Origin: Larus michahellis | Lineage: Eukaryota; Chordata; Aves; Charadriiformes; Laridae | Reading direction: 5' to 3' | NCBI RefSeq assembly: GCF_964199755.1 | Contig: NC_133903.1 | Span: forward strand, 53,497,239-53,561,238 | Length of the DNA stretch: 64,000 bases | In this document: piece after piece, positions 24,601 through 36,500 of the stretch | How the letters are laid out: the number at the start of each line of letters is the position of its first letter | How positions within the stretch are numbered: position 1 is the stretch's first letter | Translations under genes and position numbers: made by a program | The notes under the pieces: model-generated | Database searches by the model: none | What the model was told of the DNA's origin: nothing | Seen by the model: only the letters and a program-made list of their open reading frames with translations

Positions 24601-26701
24601 ATGCAACCCAGGGGAGGAAAAGTAAAAGAGAAATTAAAACCAAGGGGAAACTCTTCAAGTGTATCGATCGCTGGGCAGCTTGCGCTTATTTCTCCTCTTT
24701 CATCAGGACCTGACTTTGATCCCATCATCATCCCTAAGTCCCAGAGAGATTAAAATGTACATCTGTGAGATTATTAGACTCAATTCAATTCTTGTCTTCC
24801 TCTCTGCAAGCTTTTACGGGTGCAGTTACCAAGGACTGAATTCAGCCTCTTTCACTCTAATTGTTATCATTGCAAATAGACGAAAAAGAAATGTACCAAA
24901 ATCGCCATAGCTGTGCTTACCAAAGCCTCTAAATATTTCTTGGAGAAGTGGAATATTTGGCCGATCTACAAATATTTCAGCCTGGTGGACAAGCGCTTCT
25001 CTCACCATTTGGTATCCGTTGACTACCACAAAAGTCAGACTTCCAAACTGCACGCTGAAGATGTTCCCGTACCGACCAGTAAGCTGGAAGAGAGTTCATC
25101 GCCCTCTGAGAGCAAGAAGATGGAGATTTTTCAAAACTCACCTGGACAAGGCCTCAAGAAATGGTTTATAACTTTGAATTTAGTCCTGCTGGGAGCAAGG
25201 GGACTTAAGAAAAACCCAAACCCAAGACTGCAGGTCACATCCAACCTAAACTAGTCCGTGAAGGTTGGAGATGGTGTAAAAAATGTTAGAGAGGTGTGGT
25301 GTGGGAGAGATGGTTTGCTTATATTTGTTAACAGGTATGACCCGGGTTTCACCAGGCGGTTGCATCAATTTAACTTGTAAAAAGGACATTAGTTGCTTTG
25401 TAACTGATGGGCATCTGCTCCATCTCTTTTCATTACAGGAAGGGTACAAGAGCTGAAGGCACTTGTCCTTGCATGGACTTTGCTGGCATTATTGTCTCCT
25501 GTGCAGTGTTCAACTCACGATGTATAAGAGCAAAGGGCGATCATATAATGTCTTGTGCCCCACTCTAGCAAGGAGCTCAGGCCATCCTCTTCTTAATATG
25601 AGTCTACATGATAGGACACACATGATCATCCTGAACTGCCATGGTGACTCAGAAAACCAGTCTGGGGACCAAATGGGTGTCTCAGTCGTTGTGTGAATGT
25701 AAATGAATGTGACTGATTTTATTAATAATAATTGTGTGCGTTGACAAAATATCCTGAGCATGCTGCCTCAGCCTTCCCCAAGGGTCCCCCTGGGGATACC
25801 CGTGCTTGTAGCCTGTGAAAACCCAGGGTAGGTAAGCTGGTGTCAGCCTGCTAAGTAAAACCATGAGACAAATAGTCCCTAGAAAGGGTATTTGCAACCA
25901 GCAAGTCAGAACTTTTCCTTTCGCGTTTTCAGAGAAGCATACTCAGCACGTATAAAATGTCACTCTCTTGTTGGCATTAGTGGGATTCAAAGCTCTGGAA
26001 ACCTTTCCAGAGCAATCGCTGCCTCCTTCTGTGATGTAGGAGAAGCCACAGGGATGCTTAACTCAGGGTCTTAAATGTTTGTTTTAGATGTAATGGGGCA
26101 AATCATTGGCCTCTGGCCAAAGACAATGACAATACAATTTCCAGAGGTGATATTCACAGTCCAAACCGTTCATTTGCCACACAGCACTTGCCATCCCTCC
26201 CCCAGCCTGGCCCAGCACCTCCAAACCCTTCCTGAGCTCCAGCAGAAAATGGTCGGGGTGGGAAGAAAGAGGAGGAGAACGTAAATCTTCCTCCATTACA
26301 AGTTTCTTTCCCGTTGAACCTTCCTACTCCCATGGAAGAGGAGGTGATAGTAAGAGATAAAACCAAGAAGGGGCGTCCCTCATGCATGGGTATTATATAG
26401 CTAGTCCTTCAGCCCTTGCTTCACAGGCTTGGTGACAAAAGTCACCGAAGAGGTAAAATATTGTTAGTAGAAGAAATGCCCATGGAGCTCTTACCTTCTG
26501 CAGCTCAAGATGGAGGGGCTGCTTAAAGTCCACAAAGGTTCCCACGAGAGGAAAGAGCCGTGGCCCTGGAGGGAAATTCTTGGGACGTCTCTTTTTCACA
26601 AGGTCAATAATCAAAAGAAACGTGACCAGAACCACCAAAACAGTCTGCCCGTTCAGCTTTTCCAAGAAAGAAACAAAATCAGGCCAAAACCGAAGCTCCA
26701 T
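18649..26701 (-). CDS. CYP2J19: Gene B: cytochrome P450 CYP2J, complete, nine exons (probable CYP2J19 copy)
   Basis: Exons in gene order: 26495-26701, 24921-25083, 24136-24276, 22317-22477, 21320-21496, 20627-20768, 20309-20496, 19294-19432, 18649-18827. The joined frame is 498 codons plus TGA, with every splice site intact. Relative to gene A the product has Lys279 (Gln in A), His328 (Arg), Glu453 (Lys), Arg485 (Cys) and Leu496 (Pro). Glu453 sits in the LARTELF segment of the L helix just after the heme cysteine. It is the family-typical residue, so B looks closer to the ancestral form at this site. Intron 6 is 36 bases shorter than in A, next to the exon 7 acceptor, but a T-rich tract remains. 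Gene B keeps the native upstream flank towards NFIA, and an intact and functional enzyme is the simplest reading. The symbol carries the same uncertainty as for gene A. Confidence 0.91.
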
Positions 26702-26754
26702 CTTGGCTGATGAACTCACAGATTTTCATCCCAGGAAGGGACTTGGTGCTGGTG

Positions 26755-26829
26755 TTATATTTGCTCAAACAGGAGTAAGAAAAGACTAAAAAGAAAATGA
26801 AACAAGTTAAGATGCTGATAGCTTATTGG
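26755..26829 (-). promoter_or_regulatory. Candidate core promoter of gene B (TATA-like and CCAAT)
   Basis: Identical in motif and spacing to the gene A promoter: AAATATAA at 26755-26762 and CCAAT at 26825-26829. Any expression difference between A and B is therefore unlikely to come from these core elements. Confidence 0.4.
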
Positions 26830-27815
26830 GGGCAGGACTTGCCATGGGTGAGCTGCTTTCCTATATACAGCTAGTGCCAGACCACCTGCTGAATAACTAA
26901 TTTTAAACACTGGGATCTCCAAAACCAACCCCAAAACCTCAAATGTTTGGCCAAACAAAAGCAATCTTGCAACACTTAAGCTTTACATCTCTGCCAACTC
27001 CCTAATTTTCTTACGGAAGAATATTTCTCCCTTCTGCCCTTAACAAGGAGCTCCTTTATACAGACACCTAGCTGGGATTATAAGCATTACAAACATTTGG
27101 GGTTAGGTGAAAGCAGCTTACTTGGCTAATTACATACAGTGGGAGTTGCATAATTTAAAAAACGGTAAGGCATCTGAGGTGATGGACACCATACAAGTCG
27201 TTAAGGGGCTGATCCTGTTAAGTGCTAAGCACCGTCTGCGAAGGGCTGAATGCCTTCAGCGCCCACCAAAGCCTGCCCGGCTTGGCCAGAGCCAGCAGGT
27301 GAAGTTCAGAAGCACTGCGAGAGCCCAGGGCTCTGCCCAGCCACTTAAATGAGAGTTGAAGGAGCTTAATTGCGAGAGTGAGAACATAGGCTCACGCCCC
27401 TGCCAGCTAAAGGAGAGATTGGAATTTAGGCATTTAAATCTCCTGGGTTCTCCGAAAATCCCCTTCGAATAAAGCTTCGCTCAGTCCTGGGGGAAGGCTG
27501 CAGTGGACTGACCTTTGTGACCATGAATCAACCTCATGTCGCTTGCCAATATTTTAGCTACATCTTGTTTCCAGCTTTTCTTTTCTTTTTTATTTTAAGG
27601 GATTTACTTTGCAAAAAAATTTTGGTATTCTCTAGTCTTTCACCGCTCTTAAAAGCTTTGCTGTCCATGTCTTTCATAACCTTCATGACTACAGTGCCAG
27701 CAGGAGCACACACAGGCTGTATGTCAGACCCGCACCTTAGTTATTGCAGGAGTTCCTTTAAAGGGTAATACCTATCTGCAACCCAACGCTTCTTGGTTTG
27801 AAATATTATTTACAG

Positions 27816-30297
27816 GTTTCCAGTTGGTATTAGGCATTAAATGGGGAGCAGTAATGGGAGAAACATCTCACATCAGTAGTCTATAAAGCGTATTTTACAC
27901 GTCACCGCAGCACAGCTGTGAGCAGCAGTGGTTGGACATGCTTTGCTTGTCCCCATGCTGGTGCACCCGTGATGCTCCTGTACAGATTTGCATCAACACA
28001 CCGATCCCACCCTTCCCGGTGCGGCAAGCCAAGCCTCACTTACCAGAGGCTAAATCAGGATAGTGGGCTTGTGCTCTTCATCCTGGCATCGGGGAGATGA
28101 CTCGGTTGGTGGAGGTGTCAGCCTACAGCATGCTCAAAGGGACTGTGATGATAAGGCGTCAACTTCTGCTAGCCCAGTTTCACTCCTCTGTTCTTCGCTA
28201 TGCCATATGATTTGTCAGCATGCACACAGAGTGCAGATCCCTCTACCACTTGTGGCTGCTGTGAATCGGGCTACGTGCAAAGCCAAGGTGTTAATGTGTT
28301 CTTCTGGGTGGTGTTGTGGGGGTGGATGCATCGTGGTTGACAGGAGAAATGTTATTTTTAGCAGGAGAAGCACATTTCGCATGTACTCACATGTGTCTTG
28401 TCAGTCAGAAACCTCAAGCCTATTACTTTGCCTTGAAGCTTCACATGTCCAAATGTACCTCTCCACAAAGTCCTTAACACGCCAGCTTTACTAAAAATTA
28501 GGGAAGAGCATTCCAGTATTACCAGGGCTCTCCTAACCTCAGTAGACAGTAACACCAGCCTGTTACCAAACTGCATTGCGATGATGCTGGTTTGGGTCCC
28601 AGGCTTTAATCAAATCTGTTCCCAGCACGTGGTGATGTGCAAATCCCTGAAGCACTGAGGAAGTCATATTGCTGCGGCGCATGGGCAGTGCAAGCGTCGG
28701 ACAATTCCTATTTTTGCAGTCTCGACGAGACCCTTAGCTGTGAGATCCTGGTCTCCTGGAAGATGTACCTCTGCCTCTGGCCATCACCACAAACACAGGA
28801 ACTTTGGTCTGCTGTGGTCCAAATACCAAAATGTGAATTAATATGAGATAGGATGTACCCCCACACGTCTAATAGGGAGCGGGATGTAAACCCACCTTCC
28901 CCAATTCTTCCTTGAAATACCTTTTCTGACCACAGTACACAACTTTTTGATCACCTCACCTGAGCTCATGGAGACTGGGTAGATAAATTGTGCCATATTG
29001 CATGGACACACGCACATCACTGCTCGAATATTAAGGCATCTTGAACAGCCAACAGACAGAAATTGGCCCATATGCTTTGTACCTTCTTCCCTGGCTAGAT
29101 GTCTAACTGTGTGCAGAAGGTTTTGAAACACAAAGAGAAACATTCTGTTAAAAATGCAATTACCATTTGTTTTTCAAGATATAGTATCCCATTATTTTTT
29201 CCAGAGAAGTGAAATTCAATAAGGTTACAACAGAATGTAGTCCAACAGTTACCGTACTTTCAGAGCATTATTTAAGCTACAGAATTTCTTAATGATTAGA
29301 AACATATGTAGGGAAAATCACATGCAAAATGAGAATGACTGGAGACAATTTTCCCTCTGAACACTTTTTTTTTCAGGCAAGTAACAGCTCACCCACCACC
29401 GCGGTTCCATCCACCACGTTGGAGGTGTGAGACCCCCGCCCACCTGGCGAGCCGTGTCCTCAGGTCACGTCAGCCGACAGGCTCCAGCGAAGTCCAAGGA
29501 CCCATCCTGATTTACATCGAGGAATATTTTCCTGCTTCTTTCCTCCTTATGTCAGACCCAAATGAGTGATGCCATTTTCACCGTGGGCAAGCTGGTGAAC
29601 AGCAGCGACCACCCCGATGTGCGCGTTAAGGCTACATCCCAGAGGGTTTTCACGCAGGTGCAGCTACCATTTCATGATCCAGCCCAGGTGAGTCCCGACG
29701 GACCTGGAGGCAACGGCCGTTTTGGACACTCATTTCCTTTCAGGATTTGGTTTACTGGATCAAATGAAATCTACAGGAGATTTGTAATTGCAGAAGGTGA
29801 GGAACGGAGAGTGCTGGGGCACCTGCACCTCCTGCAGCAAGCTCAGGAAAGACATGGTTGAACCCAGTCCTTAAGTTTCAGTTCCCAGCTTGAGGCGATT
29901 TCACTGGGACATAAGCGCTCCCATAGGAGGTCAGGGCTCAAATATCTCTGGAAGTCTCACTCCAAGCCCTGAAATCAGGGAGTCAAGTCCATATTCACTG
30001 CTGTGCATGCATGGCGAACACTAAAGTGCCTCCAATTTTGCATCTTCTCTCTTTATCCTACCTAAGACTAGATGCAAATATTCTCCACGTTTTCCTGGGA
30101 CTACGGCAGATCTCTCAACTATAGTCTCCTGGCCCCAACAACATTTCCAGCACTCATTAAAGCTACAAGGCAGGCAACTGTCACCATGAATGGGTAAACT
30201 GAGGCATTATGAGCTGCAGGGAGCACTCCCCATGCCTCCAGACCCTGGATCACCCCTGACTTTTTGGTCTTTGGGCCAAGAATTTATTCCCTACACA
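27816..30297. other. Single-copy flank 5' of gene B, no supported gene
   Basis: Unique DNA starting right at the duplication end. I found no P450 exon or recent transposon. A splice-like pair of segments ends at 29687 (donor GTGAGT) and spans 29744-29796 (TTTCAG acceptor, GTGAGG donor). The gap between them is only 56 bases and joining breaks the frame, so I do not call a gene. Distal control elements of gene B that gene A lacks would have to lie here or further right. Confidence 0.5.
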
Positions 30298-30545
30298 GCC
30301 CGGCGCTGCATCGCCTTTGCCATCCCCGCGCCCCCACACGGCAGACCCCATACTGACGTATGGAATCGGATTCTGGGGGTGCCGGGTGCTTCCCCCTGAG
30401 GGGGGCCGTGCTCCCGGCGCTGCCGGCGGCAGCCGCCCACGATCCCCCCGGCAAGACTCCACCGCCGTCTGCCGCAACCTGGCAGAGCTGGAGCTGCAAC
30501 CCGGGCTGTTCGCACGGGGCGGCTTCCCGCATCCGAGCTCTTCCC
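30298..30545. promoter_or_regulatory. CpG-dense patch (CpG-island-like)
   Basis: A hand count gives about 26 CpG dinucleotides in roughly 250 bases, against a CpG-poor surrounding. It contains TGACGTA, a CRE-like core, near 30354-30360. No start of a known gene is visible. It could be an unannotated promoter of a noncoding RNA, an enhancer, or just a GC-rich patch. Confidence 0.4.
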
Positions 30546-33500
30546 TCAGCTCTCCGAAAAACCTCTAAAATACTCTCCTTTCTAAGATGCACCTTTTCAG
30601 TATTCACAGAGAAGAGTACAGTCACATATTCCTCTCAAAGCCACAAGGACTTGACTAGAGCTAAAATGTCATTTATGTACATATCACAAGCGTTTTTCTA
30701 GGCACAGATGTCTTTCTGGTGCCAATATGCTGTTTATGTACTTATCTGTCACAAGCACATGTCTACATACATATGCCCTGCTGGCAGAGGCACAGAGCAT
30801 TTTGAAACTCTTATTAGACTGCTAATGAATAATACGCATACAAAGGAGAAAACAGAAGGTGGATCTATCAGGAACAGCCTCTTTCTTAACTACCTTTTAA
30901 TTGTAGGAGAGGAAGAAAAGAGATGAATTTTGATATGTTGGCATCTGTGAGGGCCTGCTTAGCAGCATCGAACGCCATCATTTTAAAAGCGGATTTTTCA
31001 CAGGTTTGGGTATTTTGGCGGGGGGCGGGGGGGTGTGTGTGTGGGGGGGGTGGGGGGAGATTTTTTTTTCTTTAAGAAAAAGAAAAAAAAAAAACCCCAC
31101 AAAATTTTGACACTGAGAGTATTGCAAATCCTGGTGCCAATGATGTACGATAGTGTGATTGTCACCATGGAATGCTGAAAAGCCCGAGCAGCTGTTTGGC
31201 ATATTGACAGTGCGAATTCGGAGCGTTTTAAATGCAAATGACAGTATTCAATTGATCGCACGAAAACAATGGGTCATAGCCTTACCTTTCCTTGGCTACG
31301 CTCCGAATAATCAGTCTGCAAATCCATGCACAATGGGGATATTGTACACGTTCTGGGGATTTTGTTCCCCGCGTACATGGGGGTCGATATGATGCTTCTT
31401 TTGGGCAGAGCTGAAAAAGAGGTGCTGCCGTGCTGCCCTGGGCACTGGGCTGGGGTGAGGTGAAGAAAGGGGCATAATTTGCTCCAAATCCACCACGTCC
31501 TAAGTGTCAGCCTGTTTTTCTTCACTTCTATCCTTTCCTGCTTGCTCTTTAATCATTCCCAAGGGTGGCTGGCTTTCTGCCTGACTTGTCTCCATTATAC
31601 CCTGCTGCAATCAATATGGCAAGCAGAAATCAGCAGGAGAAGGCATGTTCTGCTCTCGGTGAGAGCCGGTGGGAGGGAAGGAGATCAGGCCAGCCAGCTG
31701 CAGCCCCAGCCCGGCAGGCAAACCAAAATCCAGCCGAAAAAGCCCCTGCCAGACGCCTGGGTCTTGTTTTCCTTCATGGTGCCCCCTGCCCGGCAGCGAA
31801 CAGCAGGTAAAGGTCTTCCTCCCTCTCCCAGCCCAGGGAGGGCAGGCAGGAAAACCTAGCCGTGGTAAAATTTCCACTGAAAACAGCTTCTTTGCAGTGG
31901 TGGAAAGAAGAAGGAGAAGGGTCCTTCCAAACCAGAAAATTCCCGGAATGGGGAACCCAGATTTCATCCTGTGTAGGACTGTTACATATGGACAGTGCTG
32001 AGAGCTTGATTGTACTCACTGGTTCAGGTCTCCAAGGCTGGCCATGCTAAATTAAGGGCAGCCACTGCCACTCTTGAATATCTCTAGCCATAGCTTTTTG
32101 TTTTCGAGGCACAGATTTCTTTAAAAACAATTACAAAAACATGCAGGAGTGCTATGGGTGAGGACATCACCCAGGCAGTGCTATCTGCCCATGGCTTTAC
32201 CTTACAGCATACACATAGGACATCTCCCTCCAAGAATTTTAACTTGGTGAATTTCTTCCCTTTCCTTAATTTGTAAGACTGAAAGGTTTCCCTTTTCAGG
32301 GCTCCCATTCCTGCAATCCCCTGACTGCAGCTAAATTGTACCAGCGAGCAGTGCTTTTCTGTCTCCTGTGCTGCCATCCACCCTTCTGGTATTTCAGTCA
32401 TAAGCATTTTGTGTCAAGCTCTGTTTTTTTGCATCTCCTTGATCCATGGGTTGTGTGCCCTGAGACGGCTCCGCGTGCTTCTGCAATACAACTGATGCAC
32501 AAATAGCATCACAGTTACCAGAGCAGTTGCTGAGATGTCTGCGAGATGCCCATGCTCAGATTTGCATCTGGGATCATAAGGTTGAGTTGAACATCACGAA
32601 TCGCTGATGTTCTTGAGCCGTCTGAACGTGGGGCCTATGTGGTGGGCTCCTTGCACCAGAAATTGGCTTCTCCAGGGAGTTTGCCAATTAGGAAGTGTTC
32701 CATTTTAAATGGGGAGGTTCACGAGGAGTCGGAGGCTGGAGACCACACGGCTAATGTCATCCATTTATGGAGTCCTGTTAGGAGGCTCCACAATTTTTTT
32801 GGGCTTTCCCAATCTTTCCCAGCAATCCTTTCTGGGTATGAAAACCAAGTGACTTCTCTGTACAGCTAAATTACACCTATTTCAGTGTTCAGCCTTTCAG
32901 TCTCTGAAGGAAGGCAATGAATAAACCCCAGCATAATTATTACCTTTGCTTTCCTAAGATGAATCTGTTTACCTGTAAAGCAGACATATTAAAAAACAAT
33001 CAGCCAATAGAACTAATTAGTTACAACGTAGGCATGTGATTTGCTCAGCCTCTGGAACAGGATAGTGTCTTGCTTAGCTTGAACTCATTGCTGATGGGTG
33101 CTTGGTGAAAGATCTTGGAGACTACGTACTCAGCTAAACGCCCGGGGAGACAGAAAATGATTACTTCAGAGAGACATTGCTCAAGTCAGCTCTGCAAGAA
33201 ATTCATCACTAACAGCACTGGCACCACACATGAGCAGCGGCGTATGGAAATCGAAGTGTAAAAAGTAGCAAAATAAGTGAACTAAGGGAATATTGCATAC
33301 CATGAGCATGGGGGAATGCATCATTACCCACAGGGAGAAACGTTCTTATTTAGCGGACTTTTGTTTAGTTAAAGGAAACACTTGTATGGGGGGATTAAGC
33401 TGTGAACACAGGGCCTTTGTTTTCTGGGAACAAAGAGAACCAAACCAAGGTTAGTAATGGATAAACTTTTTATCAAAATATGCTGAGCTCGAAGGTAAAG

Positions 33501-36500
33501 CCTTGGGCTTGCTGTCAAACATGCGGGACTGGCCTCTTGTACCTAAAATCCCATGGCCCAAATAGTTGCCCTTGGAAGTAAATTTATAGCTCATTTCTAC
33601 TTAGCTCCAAGCGGCCAGAAGACCACCCGAAAATAAAGCCACTGCCAAGATGAGGAGGAGGGGCTGCTGCAAGAGGCATGCGCATATCTTAGCGAGATTC
33701 TCTTGTTAAGTATAAACCTTTAAAAGAAGTAGGTGTTGCACTTAGTCTGGAAGGCCAGTGCTTGGTATGAGTCCTTCTAGGGAGGTCCTCCTGCATGGAG
33801 ACCAGGAACTGGGGTCTCCTTTGCCCCGAACACTTTCTGTGAGCCCTTTTACCTGAAAGGTGGAGCACAGCAGTCTTCAAAGGCTCATGAACATGCAACG
33901 AAGTGTTTGACTTCATGTTGAATACAACAAAACCCCTCATTGTTTACAAATAGCTTAGCACATCTGGAACAAAAAAGAAGATGCCTTGTCTTTAGCTAAA
34001 TGGAGGGGCTGATCTCATTCTACCAGAAGGAGAAGGATAACAATAAAAGCACTCCACAATTGTCCCTTGCGATGACAGGACCAGTAGAATTTTTCCAGTC
34101 TTCCTCCTGCTGGCAAACAGTAGAAGGCAAAAGTCTTGTGGAGACAGAAGGAATAAAACCAAAATGTCTTGCAGAAGGCTAGAAAACTTTCCCAAAGCAT
34201 TTGTCTTTAAACTTAACCACATGATTTACAAGCTTATTATTAGTTCTCCCCCTCCTTACATAAAAAGAGAAATTTTAAAAGTGTAGATTAACACATTTTT
34301 GGATATCTTCCAAGCTCTCGATTCCTCTGCATAAAGGATTATTTTGACAAATCAAAGATCACTTTTTGGGTGGCCTGGAGATATGCAAATTTGTGCTCTC
34401 TTTGTAGCAGAAATGATAGCTCCTCGAAGAGTGCTTACTTGTGTCTCTCAACAATTACAGAGAGACAAATCCAGCCTAGCTTCTGATCTAGCTGCAATAA
34501 AATACTGCCTTTGATTCCGAAGAATTTTTTAGAGATTGGTCAAACCTGGGCTGGGGACTGCCTTGGGTACCTTAATCTCTGTCTGGTAAATACTTCAAAG
34601 CTACTAGGGTTCCTTCAGTGAAAGGAACCATTGGGAGGTGCTTCAAGACCATCTTCAGTGGAGGCCTCTACTGAGAACAGGCAGTTTATTTTGTGGTAAT
34701 TTATTCTTAAGTTTAAATTTATCTGCTTTGTATCACAAGCTGCTTGTGTGTCTGGATTGCCTGACAACTCTTTTGTAAAAGATGTCTGGCCATTGAACAA
34801 CACCTGGATGACACTAGATGAGTGCAGAAAATGCTCCTGAGTGGATGACAGAACGATGTTGTGGTGGAGAGCACCTATCATGGTAGAGAGCGATAGTTGG
34901 GCTGTCTACTGCCCTGCTTCTTCTGGTAGCAGCGAGTCCTATTTTGGTGTAGCAAAAAAGCAACATGCCTAAATTGACTCATCCCGTTGACCAAGAGCAG
35001 CACTACTGGAAATGCCCTGGTGTCATCCACTGTTGTGGTATCCAGGTGGACACCGTAATGCTATCCACGGGGCATACTGGGTTTCTCATCAGGATCTAGC
35101 TGCAGGTCACAGTGTAGCCCTGCTGCAGTCATCACCGTGCATTGGACAAGAACTCCTCGTGGCCTTAAAGCATCTGGTCATATCAATAGATTAAAGCGCA
35201 TATTGGAAAAGTAAATGGATCAGCAGAAAAAATGCCCAGAGTAGTTCAGAGAGGCAGTTTAAGAACAAATCAAACCACTGTGAAAGAAACAATTGTCCTG
35301 GAATGGAAAAAAAAAATATATATATTCACTTAAAGGCAATCTTCGTAAACAGGTTGAACAAGACTATGAGGCTGGAGGAACAGATGGGAAAATGGAACAA
35401 ACAGATGGAAAAACTCTATTTCTGAAAAAAAAAAAATCTATTTGTAAAACTATAGCTACTTTGAATGAATGCTTCAATGTTAGGGAGCTGAGGCATCAGA
35501 AAATCCATAACAAGGCCATAAATTCATACATCTGAGATCAATAGGATGGCAGGTCTTTTAGGCAGGTGAATAAGGTGCTTCTCAAACAGCCATATACATT
35601 ATTTATCCATACTCAATGCCTCCATCCACATGGATACCGTGTTGTCCATGTAGGCTATATCTTAGTCACTTTACAGTTAAAAAATATCTTTCAGATTTTC
35701 ATTAGCCATCACTGGCTAATATGTTAAAAGAAAAGGAGCATCTTCAGTTTGCTTTCGGTCATCTAATCACAGGAAAGAAATGGGCTTGATCTCACCAACA
35801 CTGGTAGAAAAGTCCTACAGACAAGGGGAGAAGGAGTGAGCCCTGTGGCTCAGTCCGCCAAATTCACAGGGAACTAAAGCCATCTCCATTAAATGCCTTC
35901 TATCCATCCAGCTGTCCTTGGTCAGCAATCTGTGTAGTTACAGTGGGGAAGATCCAGAGAAAAAGAGAGGGGAAAGGTCTGGCACTACACCCACTTCAGG
36001 AGGAAACCTTGCTTGCACCAACCAAGCTGCAATGCGCGAGATGAGACACAACCTTGCAGGAAAATATGGGTTTTGTTCTTCAGTCAAAGAACAACCACCC
36101 TGCAGAAATAAATCCAGGCAACACTTCGCACAGTGTTCCTAGGTGAAGATGGGTAAGATACTTACAGCAAAAATTTTGGGCCATGGACTAGGTACCCAGA
36201 AACTCCCCTTGGAGTAAATTACTTCCTCTGAACAGTGACTTGGATTAGCAATCACAAAAATGCAATACACAAAATACTAACTTATGCCGAGGACTCGAGA
36301 GATGGGTGGTTTGAGCTGGGCAGGCAGGGTTAATAGGTACTGGTTTATGATCTTGGCTTTAATCCCTCTGAATCGCAGCTTCGCAGCCGTGAGAAGGGAC
36401 AGTAGAAGTGTTCCAGCTCACTGGGGACATGAGAAGATTGAATTTTTAACTGAGTGCATTCAGCAGCAAGGGGGTAAAAAAGGACATTTGCTTTCAGCAC

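Larger units (their letters stand above)
15769..27815. repeat. Tandem segmental duplication, copy 2 (portion matching the window's copy 1)
   Basis: Partner of 1-12085. The full unit as defined by the two breakpoints runs from about 12086 to 27815, close to 15.73 kb. The right end at 27815 passes into single-copy DNA, so this copy keeps the ancestral right flank. Confidence 0.95.
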
